Source: Haladaptatus paucihalophilus DX253 (lineage in GTDB: Archaea > Halobacteriota > Halobacteria > Halobacteriales > Haladaptataceae). From it: a stretch of DNA of 64,000 bases. Each line of letters begins with the position of its first letter. Position 1 is the stretch's first letter. The stretch is taken from NCBI RefSeq assembly GCF_000376445.1, contig NZ_AQXI01000001.1, positions 1,210,962-1,274,961 on the forward strand, given 5' to 3'. The position numbers and the translations under genes are program-made. This document shows positions 1 to 7,471 of this stretch, piece after piece. A model generated the notes under the pieces. It saw only the letters and a program-made list of their open reading frames with translations, was not told the origin of the DNA and ran no database searches.

Positions 1-33
1 GTCGCGCACCAGCTTGTCGTACGTCCGAACCAT
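1..33 (-). CDS. NTP pyrophosphohydrolase, N-terminal fragment (cut by window edge)
   Basis: Only the first 11 codons lie in the window. They read MVRTYDKLVRD, which matches the start of the small MazG/PRA-PH-like nucleoside triphosphate pyrophosphohydrolases that begin with a YDKLVRDKIP motif. That family is thought to clean up damaged nucleotides. The rest of the gene lies left of position 1, so no catalytic residues can be checked. Confidence 0.55.
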   Translation of the reverse strand, partial: MVRTYDKLVRD

Positions 34-148
34 ACCAGTCGTGACAGAAACGATACTGAAAAGGACACCGTTCGAGGAATTTCGGCCCATCGTCTGTCCA
101 CGCACGTTACATCGCCGTCAACCCACCGTCGTTCGCTCCCGCCGCTCG

Positions 149-571
149 TCACGTTTTTCGTCCCGTCACCGATTCCATGCGGAGTTCGTACAGTTCGGGT
201 TCCACGTCCGAAATCGACTCGTCGAAGATCCTGAGCGGGATGAACCGTTCGTTTATCGCCGTGTCGTCGAGCGAATCCGACGCCGGGACGAGGCGTCCCG
301 TCACGAGGATGCTCCACGAGTCGTCGTCCGCGAACTCGTAGACGACGAAACTGGCGGTGTCGGTTCCCTCCACGAACGACAGCTTTTCGCCCCCCTCCTC
401 GACGCCGAACCGGAGCAGGATGCGCTCGCCGTCGTAGTGGAACGCGACGGGGATGGAGTAGGCGTCGTCGCCGCGGGCGAGCGAGAGGACACCGGTTTCG
501 GCCTCGCGTAGCTTCCGTTCGATCTCCGTTTTGTCCATGCCGAAGGTGTAGACGAACTCGACGTGTTCCAT
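149..571 (-). CDS. Pyridoxamine 5'-phosphate oxidase-like, FMN-binding split-barrel protein
   Basis: A 140-residue acidic protein with the layout of small haloarchaeal PNPOx-like flavin-binding proteins: an N-terminal helix (MDKTEIERKLREAETGVL), the beta strand AYSIPVAFHYDGERI, and a strand with SILVTGRLVP. The family binds FMN or F420; substrates are mostly unknown. Starts at residue 1 (571) and residue 12 (538) are both possible; the first is preferred because the MEHVEFVYTFGM lead-in looks like family members as I remember them. It is convergent with nothing and stands alone. Confidence 0.75.
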   Translation of the reverse strand: MEHVEFVYTFGMDKTEIERKLREAETGVLSLARGDDAYSIPVAFHYDGERILLRFGVEEGGEKLSFVEGTDTASFVVYEFADDDSWSILVTGRLVPASDSLDDTAINERFIPLRIFDESISDVEPELYELRMESVTGRKT

Positions 572-684
572 ACGGGTAGTACGACGGGGGACCTAATAGG
601 TCGGCCGCATCGGACGGTCGTCGCGTGACGAAAACCGGAACCGGATGCGAGCGTCTTTTCCCGCGTCCGGGCGGACCGTCCACC

Positions 685-1269
685 ATGAGTGAAGACACGC
701 GATTCCGCGTCCTCGCCGCGCCGGAGGAGGGACCGCTCCGCCTGCTGAACCGGGAGACGTACGAACCCGTCGTCACCGCCACCGACGGCCACGGCGCGTC
801 GGTCGCCGAACTGCACCCCGGCTACTGCATCGACGCCGACCTCGATTGGACGACGAGCGAACCGACGATTCGGTCGTTCTCGGTGGTTCGACGAACGCTG
901 TACGCCTTCGCCGACGGAATCGAACCCGTCTTCGAGGCCGCCCAGCAAACGTGGACGGAGGCACAGATGGCTGGCGATTCGATGAACAGTCGCGTGACGC
1001 GCAACACGGACAACGAGGTCAACGGCGTCCTCTACGTGTTCGCCGAGGACGACAGGGGGAGCGTCTTCGAGGCGTTCCGCGAGGGCACCCGCCCGGTCGA
1101 ACCGCTGGTGGAGAGAGTAAACGAGGAGGAAGGGGACGCGCCGCGGGAGGTGTTCGTCCTCCGACCCGCTGACGGGGCGTACGTCATCGTCACCATCGCG
1201 CTCCGGAAGGGCGGCCAGTTCGCGGGGACGCTCCGGGATACCTACGATTGTCCGTCGCCGGTGGAGTGA
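685..1269 (+). CDS. Conserved haloarchaeal protein of unknown function
   Basis: A 194-residue soluble acidic protein. I chose the ATG at 685 (MSEDTRFRVLAAPEEGP) rather than the upstream in-frame ATG at 625, because the extension is Arg/Gly-rich and lies in the promoter zone. There is no signal peptide, membrane segment or metal motif. It resembles a conserved haloarchaeal domain-of-unknown-function family (possibly DUF6663), but I assign no function. The composition is normal for the neighbourhood, so it is likely native. Confidence 0.7.
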   Translation: MSEDTRFRVLAAPEEGPLRLLNRETYEPVVTATDGHGASVAELHPGYCIDADLDWTTSEPTIRSFSVVRRTLYAFADGIEPVFEAAQQTWTEAQMAGDSMNSRVTRNTDNEVNGVLYVFAEDDRGSVFEAFREGTRPVEPLVERVNEEEGDAPREVFVLRPADGAYVIVTIALRKGGQFAGTLRDTYDCPSPVE

Positions 1270-1457
1270 ACTGGGACGATTCTACCCGTTCGGAAACGCA
1301 AATTTTCCACATCCTACCGTCCACAGCGTCCCGTCGAGGTAGTCGGTAGAATGTGAGTTAATTGATGAATGAGTGAAGCGGTTGCGGCGGCGCGAGAGGG
1401 CGGTGAAAATTCAAAAACGAACCGACCTAAAACGCGTTGAAACGACTAGTTCGCCGG

Positions 1458-3038
1458 TCAGTCGTCCATCGGTTCGGCGGCACCCTCGCCCATCGAGACG
1501 TGCGCCTCTTCGCTGAGTTCCGTGTTGGGGAGCGTGAGCGCCACGACGAACGCGAGCGCGAGCACGCCGGTTCCGGCGAGGAACACCGTGTCGATGCTGT
1601 TGGCCAGCGCCGTGACGACGACATTGTGTATCCCCGCCGGGAGCGCGCTGATGGTCTTCGGGTCGATGCTGCCGCCGGACGCCGCGAGGGTTCCCGAACC
1701 GGCCTTCGCGCCGAAGGCGTCGGAGAGGCGGTGGGTGAGCTGGTTCGTCAGGAGCGCACCGAAGACGGCGACCCCGATGGAGCTACCGAGGCTCCGACTG
1801 AACGTGACGGAGGTCGTCGCAACGCCGAGGTCCTCGCGCTCGACGGCGTTCTGCACCGCGACGGTGAGGACGGGCATGACGAACCCGAGACCCATCCCGG
1901 TGACGAACATGAACGCGGTCGATTCCGTGGAGGTCGTCGCCGGGGACATGGTGTGAAGCAACCAGTAGCCGACGGTGCCGACCACGGTGCCGACGACGGC
2001 GAACAGCTTGTAGTGTCCGAGGCGGGTCATGAGTTGCCCCGTGACCGCGCTCGTGACGAGCATTCCGCCGACGAGCGGGAAGAGGAGCAACCCGGAGTTC
2101 GTCGCGCTCGCGCCCAAGACGGTCTGGAGGAAGACGGGGAGGTAGATGGTCGCCCCGAACATTCCGATACCGAGACAGAAGCTGAGCGTCATGACGCCGA
2201 CGACGGTGTGCCTGTCGAGCAGGTGGATGGGGAACACGGGTTCGTCCACCCGAAGTTCCTGCAGGGCGAACAGGACGCCGAAAACGACCGTCGCGGCGGC
2301 GAGCGAGAAGATTTCCACGGAGTCCCACGCGTACCTGTCGCCGCCCCACGTCGTGACGAGCATGAGGGCACCGACCGAGAAGACGAGGAGCGCGGCTCCG
2401 AGGTAGTCGATGTCGTGGTCGGCCTCCGGCGTCGGGAGGTCGAGTTTGAAGTGCGTGATGGTGATGGCCGCCAACCCGATGGGGACGTTGATGTAGAAGA
2501 TCCAGCGCCAGCTGTAGTGGTCGGTGAGGTAGCCGCCGAGGAGCGGTCCACCGATGGTCGCCGCGCCGAAGATGAGCATCATGTAGCTCATGTACTTCCC
2601 GCGTTCGCGGGGCGAGAAGATGTCGCCGAGGATGGTCGTCGCCATGGCGATGAGACCGCCCGCGCCGATACCTTGCAGCGCGCGGAACAGCGCGAGTTGA
2701 GTCATCGGGCCAACGGCGTCGTTGATGGCGGCGAACTCCCCGGCGAGGCCGGAGAGGATGGACCCGAGCAGGAAGATGGAGATGGACGTCTCGAAGATAA
2801 TGGAGCGTCCGTACAGGTCGCTTAGCTTTCCGTAGAGCGGCGTCGTCACCGTGACGGTCACGAGGTAGGCCGTGACGATCCACGACATCTTGCTCGCGTC
2901 GCCCAAGTCGCCGACGATGGTCGGAAGCGCCGTCGAGACGATGGACTGGTCGATGGAGCCGAGGAGCATCCCCAGCATCAGTCCGCCGAGGATAACGAGG
3001 CGTTCACGGCCGATACCGTCGCTCGTTTCAGTGCTCAT
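1458..3038 (-). CDS. MFS multidrug efflux transporter, DHA2 (14-TM, EmrB/QacA) family
   Basis: A 526-residue polytopic membrane protein, the usual size for 14-TM drug:H+ antiporters. TM1 carries the family signature SIDQSIVSTALPTI near residues 28-41. A basic loop (YGKLSDLYGRS, about 70-80) is the conserved MFS motif A between TM2 and TM3, and the motif-C-like region GGPLLGGYLTDHYSWRWIF follows. It probably exports hydrophobic or cationic compounds at the cytoplasmic membrane. It is divergent from a TetR gene (3385), and its promoter holds two copies of an 18-bp palindromic operator, so repression by TetR is expected. Confidence 0.92.
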   Translation of the reverse strand: MSTETSDGIGRERLVILGGLMLGMLLGSIDQSIVSTALPTIVGDLGDASKMSWIVTAYLVTVTVTTPLYGKLSDLYGRSIIFETSISIFLLGSILSGLAGEFAAINDAVGPMTQLALFRALQGIGAGGLIAMATTILGDIFSPRERGKYMSYMMLIFGAATIGGPLLGGYLTDHYSWRWIFYINVPIGLAAITITHFKLDLPTPEADHDIDYLGAALLVFSVGALMLVTTWGGDRYAWDSVEIFSLAAATVVFGVLFALQELRVDEPVFPIHLLDRHTVVGVMTLSFCLGIGMFGATIYLPVFLQTVLGASATNSGLLLFPLVGGMLVTSAVTGQLMTRLGHYKLFAVVGTVVGTVGYWLLHTMSPATTSTESTAFMFVTGMGLGFVMPVLTVAVQNAVEREDLGVATTSVTFSRSLGSSIGVAVFGALLTNQLTHRLSDAFGAKAGSGTLAASGGSIDPKTISALPAGIHNVVVTALANSIDTVFLAGTGVLALAFVVALTLPNTELSEEAHVSMGEGAAEPMDD

Positions 3039-3074
3039 GCCCGCACCCTCCGTGCGCGCGATGAAGCTCGAAGT

Positions 3075-3092
3075 TGAATGAACATTCAGTCA
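3075..3092. promoter_or_regulatory. TetR-type operator, copy 1 (MFS promoter)
   Basis: TGAATGAACATTCAGTCA lies 37 bases upstream of the MFS start. It fits the palindromic consensus TGACTGAATATTCAGTCA, with the core TGAATG-AA-CATTCA a perfect 6-2-6 inverted repeat. Related copies occur at 3101, 3218, 6704 and 9561. Confidence 0.7.
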
Positions 3093-3100
3093 CCTATGGC

Positions 3101-3118
3101 TTACTGAACAGTTAGTTA
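3101..3118. promoter_or_regulatory. TetR-type operator, copy 2 (MFS/TetR intergenic region)
   Basis: TTACTGAACAGTTAGTTA matches the site at 6704 (TGACTGAATAGTTAGTCA) at 15 of 18 positions. It lies 8 bases from copy 1, suggesting cooperative binding in the MFS promoter. Confidence 0.6.
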
Positions 3119-3217
3119 GTGATAAACCTTCCGAGAAGAGTATTGCCACGAGCGGATGATCCGACCGCATCGACTGGACTCGCTCCGGTTCACCCTCCCC
3201 CCGGAGTACGACGGTCG

Positions 3218-3235
3218 CTACTGAATGTTCATTCA
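3218..3235. promoter_or_regulatory. TetR-type operator, copy 3 (TetR promoter)
   Basis: CTACTGAATGTTCATTCA includes the perfect 6-2-6 repeat TGAATG-TT-CATTCA at 3222-3235. It abuts the TATA element at 3237, so a bound repressor would block pre-initiation complex assembly on the rightward transcript. This suggests autoregulation of the TetR gene at 3385. Confidence 0.7.
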
Positions 3236-3236
3236 A

Positions 3237-3245
3237 TTTTTATAT
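3237..3245 (+). promoter_or_regulatory. TATA element of the leader-ORF/TetR transcript
   Basis: TTTTTATAT lies 21-29 bases before the ATG at 3266, the spacing expected for a leaderless haloarchaeal mRNA beginning at that ATG. The real TetR start at 3385 is about 120 bases further on. Confidence 0.6.
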
Positions 3246-3265
3246 GTCGAATTCGTAGGGACAGT

Positions 3266-3388
3266 ATGCACAGATTCGACGGGACGGCCCTCGTGTTCGG
3301 AGAACGACGCACGAAACGGGGTGCCCCCGCCGTATCGTTCCGACCGATGGCACGAACGACCACGAACGACGGGGTCGACCAACGATGA
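3266..3388 (+). CDS. Putative 40-residue leader peptide coupled to TetR
   Basis: An open frame MHRFDGTALVFGERRTKRG... of 40 codons begins at the position where a leaderless transcript from the TATA box at 3237 should start. Its stop overlaps the TetR start codon in an ATGA arrangement (3385-3388). The peptide is basic (Arg-rich) and unlike the surrounding acidic proteins, so its product may not matter; translation through it could set TetR expression. It could instead be untranslated leader. Confidence 0.35.
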   Translation: MHRFDGTALVFGERRTKRGAPAVSFRPMARTTTNDGVDQR

Positions 3389-4014
3389 CGGAGACGCCGA
3401 CGTTCCTCGAAGACCCGACCGACACGCGGGACACCATCATGCGGGCGACGTATCTGGCCCTCTGCAAGCACGGCTACGCCGACCTCACGATTCAGCGTAT
3501 CGCCGACGAGTTCCCGAAGAGCAAGTCGTTGCTCTACCACCACTACGACGGGAAGGACGACCTCCTGCTCGACTTTCTGGAGTTCATGCTCGAACACCAG
3601 CGGGAGCGGATCCCCGCCGAACCGACGAGCAGCGCGGACGACCACCTGAACGCCATCTTCGACCGCGTGTTTCGCACGCCGATGACCGACGATTACCGCG
3701 ATTTCTGGCGGGCGATGGTCGAACTGCGCGCACAGGCCGCCCACGACGAGAAGTATCGGGACCACTTCACGCGAAGCGACGAGTTCTTCCGAGAACTGTT
3801 CGCCAACGTCGTCCGGTCCGGTATCGACGACGGCGTCTTCCGCGAGGTGAACCCCGAACGAACGGCGGCGTACCTCCAGACGACCATCACGGGCGTGATG
3901 ACGCGGCGCGTGACGACGAACGGGGACATCATCGAGGACGTCCGTGAGGAACTCGACGAGTACGTTCGTCTTCGCCTGCTCGCGGGCGAAACGGGCGATT
4001 CGACTGAGCGATAA
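3385..4014 (+). CDS. TetR/AcrR-family transcriptional repressor (first of three)
   Basis: A 209-residue regulator. The N-terminal TetR helix-turn-helix spans about residues 15-60, with HGYADLTIQRIADEF and recognition helix KSKSLLYHHY (45-54) followed by the typical DGKDDLL. The C-terminal helices form the ligand/dimer domain. It is divergent from the MFS efflux gene, with three operators between, so it most likely represses both itself and the pump until a drug binds. The recognition helix is nearly identical to that of the TetR at 6091, implying overlapping targets. The stop codon lies inside a 23-bp tandem repeat. Confidence 0.9.
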   Translation: MTETPTFLEDPTDTRDTIMRATYLALCKHGYADLTIQRIADEFPKSKSLLYHHYDGKDDLLLDFLEFMLEHQRERIPAEPTSSADDHLNAIFDRVFRTPMTDDYRDFWRAMVELRAQAAHDEKYRDHFTRSDEFFRELFANVVRSGIDDGVFREVNPERTAAYLQTTITGVMTRRVTTNGDIIEDVREELDEYVRLRLLAGETGDSTER

Positions 4015-4078
4015 TGGGCGACTCAGGCGAGTAATAATGGACGATTCGGACGAGGGATAACGGGAGATTCGGGCGTAC
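3995..4078 (+). repeat. 23-bp degenerate tandem repeat across the TetR stop codon
   Basis: Three 23-bp units (3995-4017, 4018-4040, 4041-4063) and a partial fourth share the pattern gCGAtTCgg-cGAG-gATAAtGG. The TetR stop TAA at 4012-4014 is in unit 1, and units 2 and 3 repeat the same stop-containing block. This looks like slippage duplication of the gene's 3' end. Confidence 0.7.
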
Positions 4079-4107
4079 GACGAAGGTCGCGGAACTGCCG
4101 TCCCACC

Positions 4108-4542
4108 TCAGTGAACGACGGTGACGGGAACCGGAGACCGTCGCGTCACCGTTTCCGCCACGCTTCCGAGGAGAATTCTGTTGAGGCCGGTTCGCCCGTG
4201 GCTACCCATGACGATGGCGTCGATGTCGTTGTCCTCGTCGGCCGCATAGTCGATTATCGTGTGTGCCGGACGACCGATCAACCGGACGGTCTCCGCCGTG
4301 GTACCAGATTCGACGGCCGTCTCCTGCATATCCGAGAGCAACTCGTCCGCGGCCGCTTTCTCCGCCTTTTCGACGGAATCGTCGTAGAGGATGTCCCCGA
4401 ACTCGTCCGAGGAAATCCACCCACTGGGGTCGACAACGTGGAGCAGAACGATGGTCGAGTCGGGATAGACTTCGATGGCGTGTTCGAGCGCCGTGTCCGA
4501 TTGCGGTGCGTTGTCAACGGGAACGAGAATTCGACGGGACAT
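4108..4542 (-). CDS. Universal stress protein (UspA family), ATP-binding type
   Basis: A 144-residue single-domain USP starting MSRRILVPVDNAPQSDTALE. The ATP-binding signature G-2x-G-9x-G-S is intact near the C terminus (GSHGRTGLNRILLGSVAE), followed by the VPVTVV strand. Such proteins bind ATP and modulate stress responses as dimers. It lies between a TetR gene and a MATE operon but has its own spacing on both sides, so it is probably monocistronic. Confidence 0.9.
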   Translation of the reverse strand: MSRRILVPVDNAPQSDTALEHAIEVYPDSTIVLLHVVDPSGWISSDEFGDILYDDSVEKAEKAAADELLSDMQETAVESGTTAETVRLIGRPAHTIIDYAADEDNDIDAIVMGSHGRTGLNRILLGSVAETVTRRSPVPVTVVH

Positions 4543-4618
4543 ACGTCGTGTATCGATGCCGAACAGTAACAGTTGTTTCGATGGCGACGAGCGAAAACGT
4601 TCGAGCCGTCGGTCGGTC

Positions 4619-6094
4619 TCAGTCCGCCGGAGACGGCTGTTTCACGTCGTCGAGTTCGTTCGACTTCCACGCTCCGCGGCGGAACCAGACGAACGCGAGG
4701 ATGGCGGTCACGGTGTTCGAGAAGGCGATGGCGTACCAGACGCCCGTCGCGCCCATCGCGGTGTACGTCAACAGGCCGTACGCCACGGGGATGCGGAACA
4801 CCCAGAGCGAGAGGATGGTAAACGCCATCGCGGTGGTCGTATCACCTGCCCCGCGGAACGCCGAGGTGACGACTCGGAAGATGCCGAGGAACAGGAACGT
4901 TGGACCAATAGTGCGGAGGTACTGCGCGCCGATATGGATGACTTTCGCACGACTGTAGTTGTCGCTGGATCCGACGAATATCCCGACGACGGGTTCCGCG
5001 AAGTACCATGCGAGGATGCTCACGACGGCAAGTACAACCGCCAATGTGGCGGACGCGTAGTACACCGCTCGCTCCGAGCGCTCGGGTTTGTTCGCGCCGA
5101 GGTTCTGCCCGACCACTGTCGTCGTCCCCTGTGCGAGTCCGATGCTCGGGAGGAAAACGAGCGAGTTCAGCCGGTTACCGATACCGAAAGCGGCGACCGC
5201 TGGGTCGCCTGCCATCGAGACGATGGCGGTCAGGAACGTGACGCCGAGTGCCCGCGTCGACATGTCGATGCTGGACGGACCGCCGATGCGGATGATCTTC
5301 TTCACCGTCTTCGGTTCCGGGATGATGTCGTCTATCGACAGGTGAATGCCGACGCGGCCGCTGAACAGGATGGAGAGTCCGATGACCGCGCCGATGCCGC
5401 GCGAGAGAACAGTGGCAATCGCCGCGCCCTGTACCCCGAACCCGGTGAATCCGGTAAGGTTGAACAGTGTCGTCTGGAGTCCGCCGAGACCGAGGAACTC
5501 CAACAGCAGGTTGTCGGTGAACCCGTAGACGAAGAACGGGTCGAGGAGGATGTTGAGCGAGACGCCGAACGCCATCAGATACATCGGCGTCCTCGTATCT
5601 CCCCAGCCGCGGAGGAGCGCCTGAAACATGAAGAAGCCGAACATGAAGAACACGCCGAGGAACGTCGTTCGCGTGAACTCGACGGTCCAGCGATATATCT
5701 GCGTACCCGGCGTCGTTCCGATAAGCGAAACGAGGGTCGGCACGGCGAAGTAGCCGACGACCGCGAAAACCAACGATGCGAGCAGCGTGAACGAGATGGT
5801 CTGCCCGGCGACGTGGTTAACGCGGTCGTGGTTGCCCGCTCCTTTGTTCTGCGAGACGAGCGCCGTCCCGGCGATGGAAAAGCCGGTTCCGAGGCTGATG
5901 AGGAGGAAGACGAGCGGGAACGCGTACGAGACGGCGCTCACGGCACCGGGGCCGATCTGGCCGACCCAGAACGTGTCCGCGAGATTGTACACGACCTGCA
6001 TCAACTGGCTGGCGACGATGGGTGCCGACAGCAATAATAGCGGTTTGAACAAGTCTCCGTCGGTGAGGTTCACGTCACGATTTCCGGCGCTCAT
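4619..6094 (-). CDS. MATE-family multidrug/sodium antiporter
   Basis: A 491-residue, 12-TM exporter beginning MSAGNRDVNLTDGDLFKPLL. The N-terminal half has the MATE pattern SAPIVASQLMQVVYNLADTFWVGQIG, and the pseudo-repeat RIGGPSSIDMSTRALGV starts the second half. Length is typical. It exports cationic drugs at the membrane using Na+ or H+. Its start overlaps the stop of the upstream TetR gene by 4 bases (6091-6094), so the two are co-transcribed from the promoter at about 6700-6730, which carries an 18-bp operator. Confidence 0.92.
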   Translation of the reverse strand: MSAGNRDVNLTDGDLFKPLLLLSAPIVASQLMQVVYNLADTFWVGQIGPGAVSAVSYAFPLVFLLISLGTGFSIAGTALVSQNKGAGNHDRVNHVAGQTISFTLLASLVFAVVGYFAVPTLVSLIGTTPGTQIYRWTVEFTRTTFLGVFFMFGFFMFQALLRGWGDTRTPMYLMAFGVSLNILLDPFFVYGFTDNLLLEFLGLGGLQTTLFNLTGFTGFGVQGAAIATVLSRGIGAVIGLSILFSGRVGIHLSIDDIIPEPKTVKKIIRIGGPSSIDMSTRALGVTFLTAIVSMAGDPAVAAFGIGNRLNSLVFLPSIGLAQGTTTVVGQNLGANKPERSERAVYYASATLAVVLAVVSILAWYFAEPVVGIFVGSSDNYSRAKVIHIGAQYLRTIGPTFLFLGIFRVVTSAFRGAGDTTTAMAFTILSLWVFRIPVAYGLLTYTAMGATGVWYAIAFSNTVTAILAFVWFRRGAWKSNELDDVKQPSPAD

Positions 6095-6699
6095 TGGGCT
6101 TCATCTCCGACGGTGATGGCTTGGATGAATTCGCGGATGGCGTCGCGGCCTACTTCGTTCGGCTCGTCGGAGCCGAGGACGACGCTCCGTCCTCGAACGC
6201 CGTCGAGCAGAATCAGTACGTGTTCGGCCGCTCGCTCGGGGTCGATGTCCTCGAACTCGCCGCGTTCGATACCGTCCTCGAAGATGCGCGTGAACAGGTC
6301 CTTGAGCCGGGCGTTGTTCTCCTGTAGCTGTTCCCGGAAGGCGTCGTTGTAGGGCGCTTGCATCCCCATCTCCAACATCGTGACCTCGAAATCGTTCGAA
6401 TCGTCCGGGTCGGGAAAGAGCGCATCGACGGTGAACGCGAGCGCGTCGGCCGCGCTGTCGTACTCGTCCAGCGAAAGCCTCGTGGCGAACTCGTCGAGGT
6501 GGTACTCGAGAAACGAGACGAGCAACTCCTCTTTGCTGTCGTAGTGGTAGTGGAGGAGCGACTTGCTCTTGTCGAGCTCGTCGCTGATGCGTTGCATCGT
6601 GAGATTCGCGTAGCCGTGCTCACAGAGCGCCCGACACGTGGCGTCCATGATGGCTTCGTGTGTCTCGGGCGGGGGCCCGTTCGACCGCTGTGTTTCCAT
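6091..6699 (-). CDS. TetR/AcrR-family repressor (second of three), first gene of the MATE operon
   Basis: A 202-residue regulator with TetR N terminus HGYANLTMQRISDEL and recognition helix KSKSLLHYHY (44-53), followed by DSKEELL. The recognition helix is almost the same as in the TetR at 3385. A near-perfect operator (6704-6721) lies 4 bases upstream of its start, so the operon is expected to be autorepressed. The downstream MATE gene is the likely physiological target. Confidence 0.9.
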   Translation of the reverse strand: METQRSNGPPPETHEAIMDATCRALCEHGYANLTMQRISDELDKSKSLLHYHYDSKEELLVSFLEYHLDEFATRLSLDEYDSAADALAFTVDALFPDPDDSNDFEVTMLEMGMQAPYNDAFREQLQENNARLKDLFTRIFEDGIERGEFEDIDPERAAEHVLILLDGVRGRSVVLGSDEPNEVGRDAIREFIQAITVGDEAQ

Positions 6700-6703
6700 G
6701 TAC

Positions 6704-6721
6704 TGACTGAATAGTTAGTCA
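6704..6721. promoter_or_regulatory. TetR-type operator, copy 4 (TetR-MATE operon)
   Basis: TGACTGAATAGTTAGTCA is immediately upstream of the TetR start at 6699. It differs from the perfect palindrome TGACTGAATATTCAGTCA at only two positions. Confidence 0.75.
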
Positions 6722-6844
6722 CCCGTGTTAAGCGTTGTGTTGTCCGACGAGAATGACGGGAGGAGAGACAGAATACCACGAAACGGAGCGGCAGACGGGG
6801 CGATAGCTCGATTGCGCGCGACGACCACAAGCGTTTTGGGGAGA

Positions 6845-6862
6845 TAACTAGTTGTTTAGTTA
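6845..6862. promoter_or_regulatory. TetR-type operator, divergent copy (third TetR)
   Basis: TAACTAGTTGTTTAGTTA has perfect 6-base arms (TAACTA and TAGTTA) and directly precedes the ATG at 6863. It keeps the AACTA...TAGTT arms but lacks the GAATATTC core. This fits the different recognition helix of the TetR encoded here. Confidence 0.55.
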
Positions 6863-7462
6863 ATGGCAGAGCCTTCCGATGGTGACGAGCGTTCCGAAGC
6901 CGAACTGAAGATAATGGGGGCCACCTATCGGGCACTCTGTGAGCACGGCTACGCGAACCTGACGATGCAGGCGATAGCGGAGGAGTACGGCAAATCGACC
7001 GCCGCGATTCACTACTACTACGACACGAAAGACGACCTCCTCGCGGCGTTTCTGAGCTACCTGTTGGACAAGTTCATCGACCGGGTTCACGAAGTCGAGA
7101 CGACCGCCCCGAAAGAGCGACTCGACCTTCTGTTGGACCGACTGCTGACTCACCGCGAGGGCTCCCGAGATTTCATGATCGCCATGCTGGAGATGCGCGC
7201 CCAAGCGCCCTACAACGAGGCGGTGCGGGAGCAGTTCCAGCGCAACGACGAGTACACCCGCTATCTGCTCAAAACGGTCATCGCCGACGGGACGGATTCG
7301 GGCGTGTTCAGCGCCGAGGACCCGGAACACGCGTCTAACTCGCTCATGCTCATCGTCGATGGTGCTCGGACGCGGTACGGCTCCATCGGGGACGAGAACG
7401 CGCTCGAAGAGGCGCGACGGACCGCCCGGGAGTACGTCGAATCGGTCCTGATGGCCGAGTAA
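6863..7462 (+). CDS. TetR/AcrR-family repressor (third of three), next to the ABC exporter
   Basis: A 199-residue regulator with HGYANLTMQAIAEEY followed by KSTAAIHYYYDTKDDLL. The framework is close to the other two TetR proteins here, so they are probably old duplicates, but the recognition helix differs (STAAI instead of SKSLL). It is convergent with the ABC exporter operon (7472-9459), 9 bases from the permease stop. An operator abutting the start codon implies autorepression; the ABC exporter is the likely second target. Confidence 0.88.
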   Translation: MAEPSDGDERSEAELKIMGATYRALCEHGYANLTMQAIAEEYGKSTAAIHYYYDTKDDLLAAFLSYLLDKFIDRVHEVETTAPKERLDLLLDRLLTHREGSRDFMIAMLEMRAQAPYNEAVREQFQRNDEYTRYLLKTVIADGTDSGVFSAEDPEHASNSLMLIVDGARTRYGSIGDENALEEARRTAREYVESVLMAE

Positions 7463-7471
7463 AAAGCGCCG

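Noticed and set aside
1437-2825. Long plus-strand frame opposite the MFS gene
   Set aside because: Arg/Gly/Glu-rich antisense shadow of the MFS coding strand, with no family resemblance; GC-rich haloarchaeal genes often give such frames.
4475-6037. 520-codon plus-strand frame opposite MATE
   Set aside because: Antisense shadow; the MATE reading on the minus strand has complete motifs and coupling with TetR.
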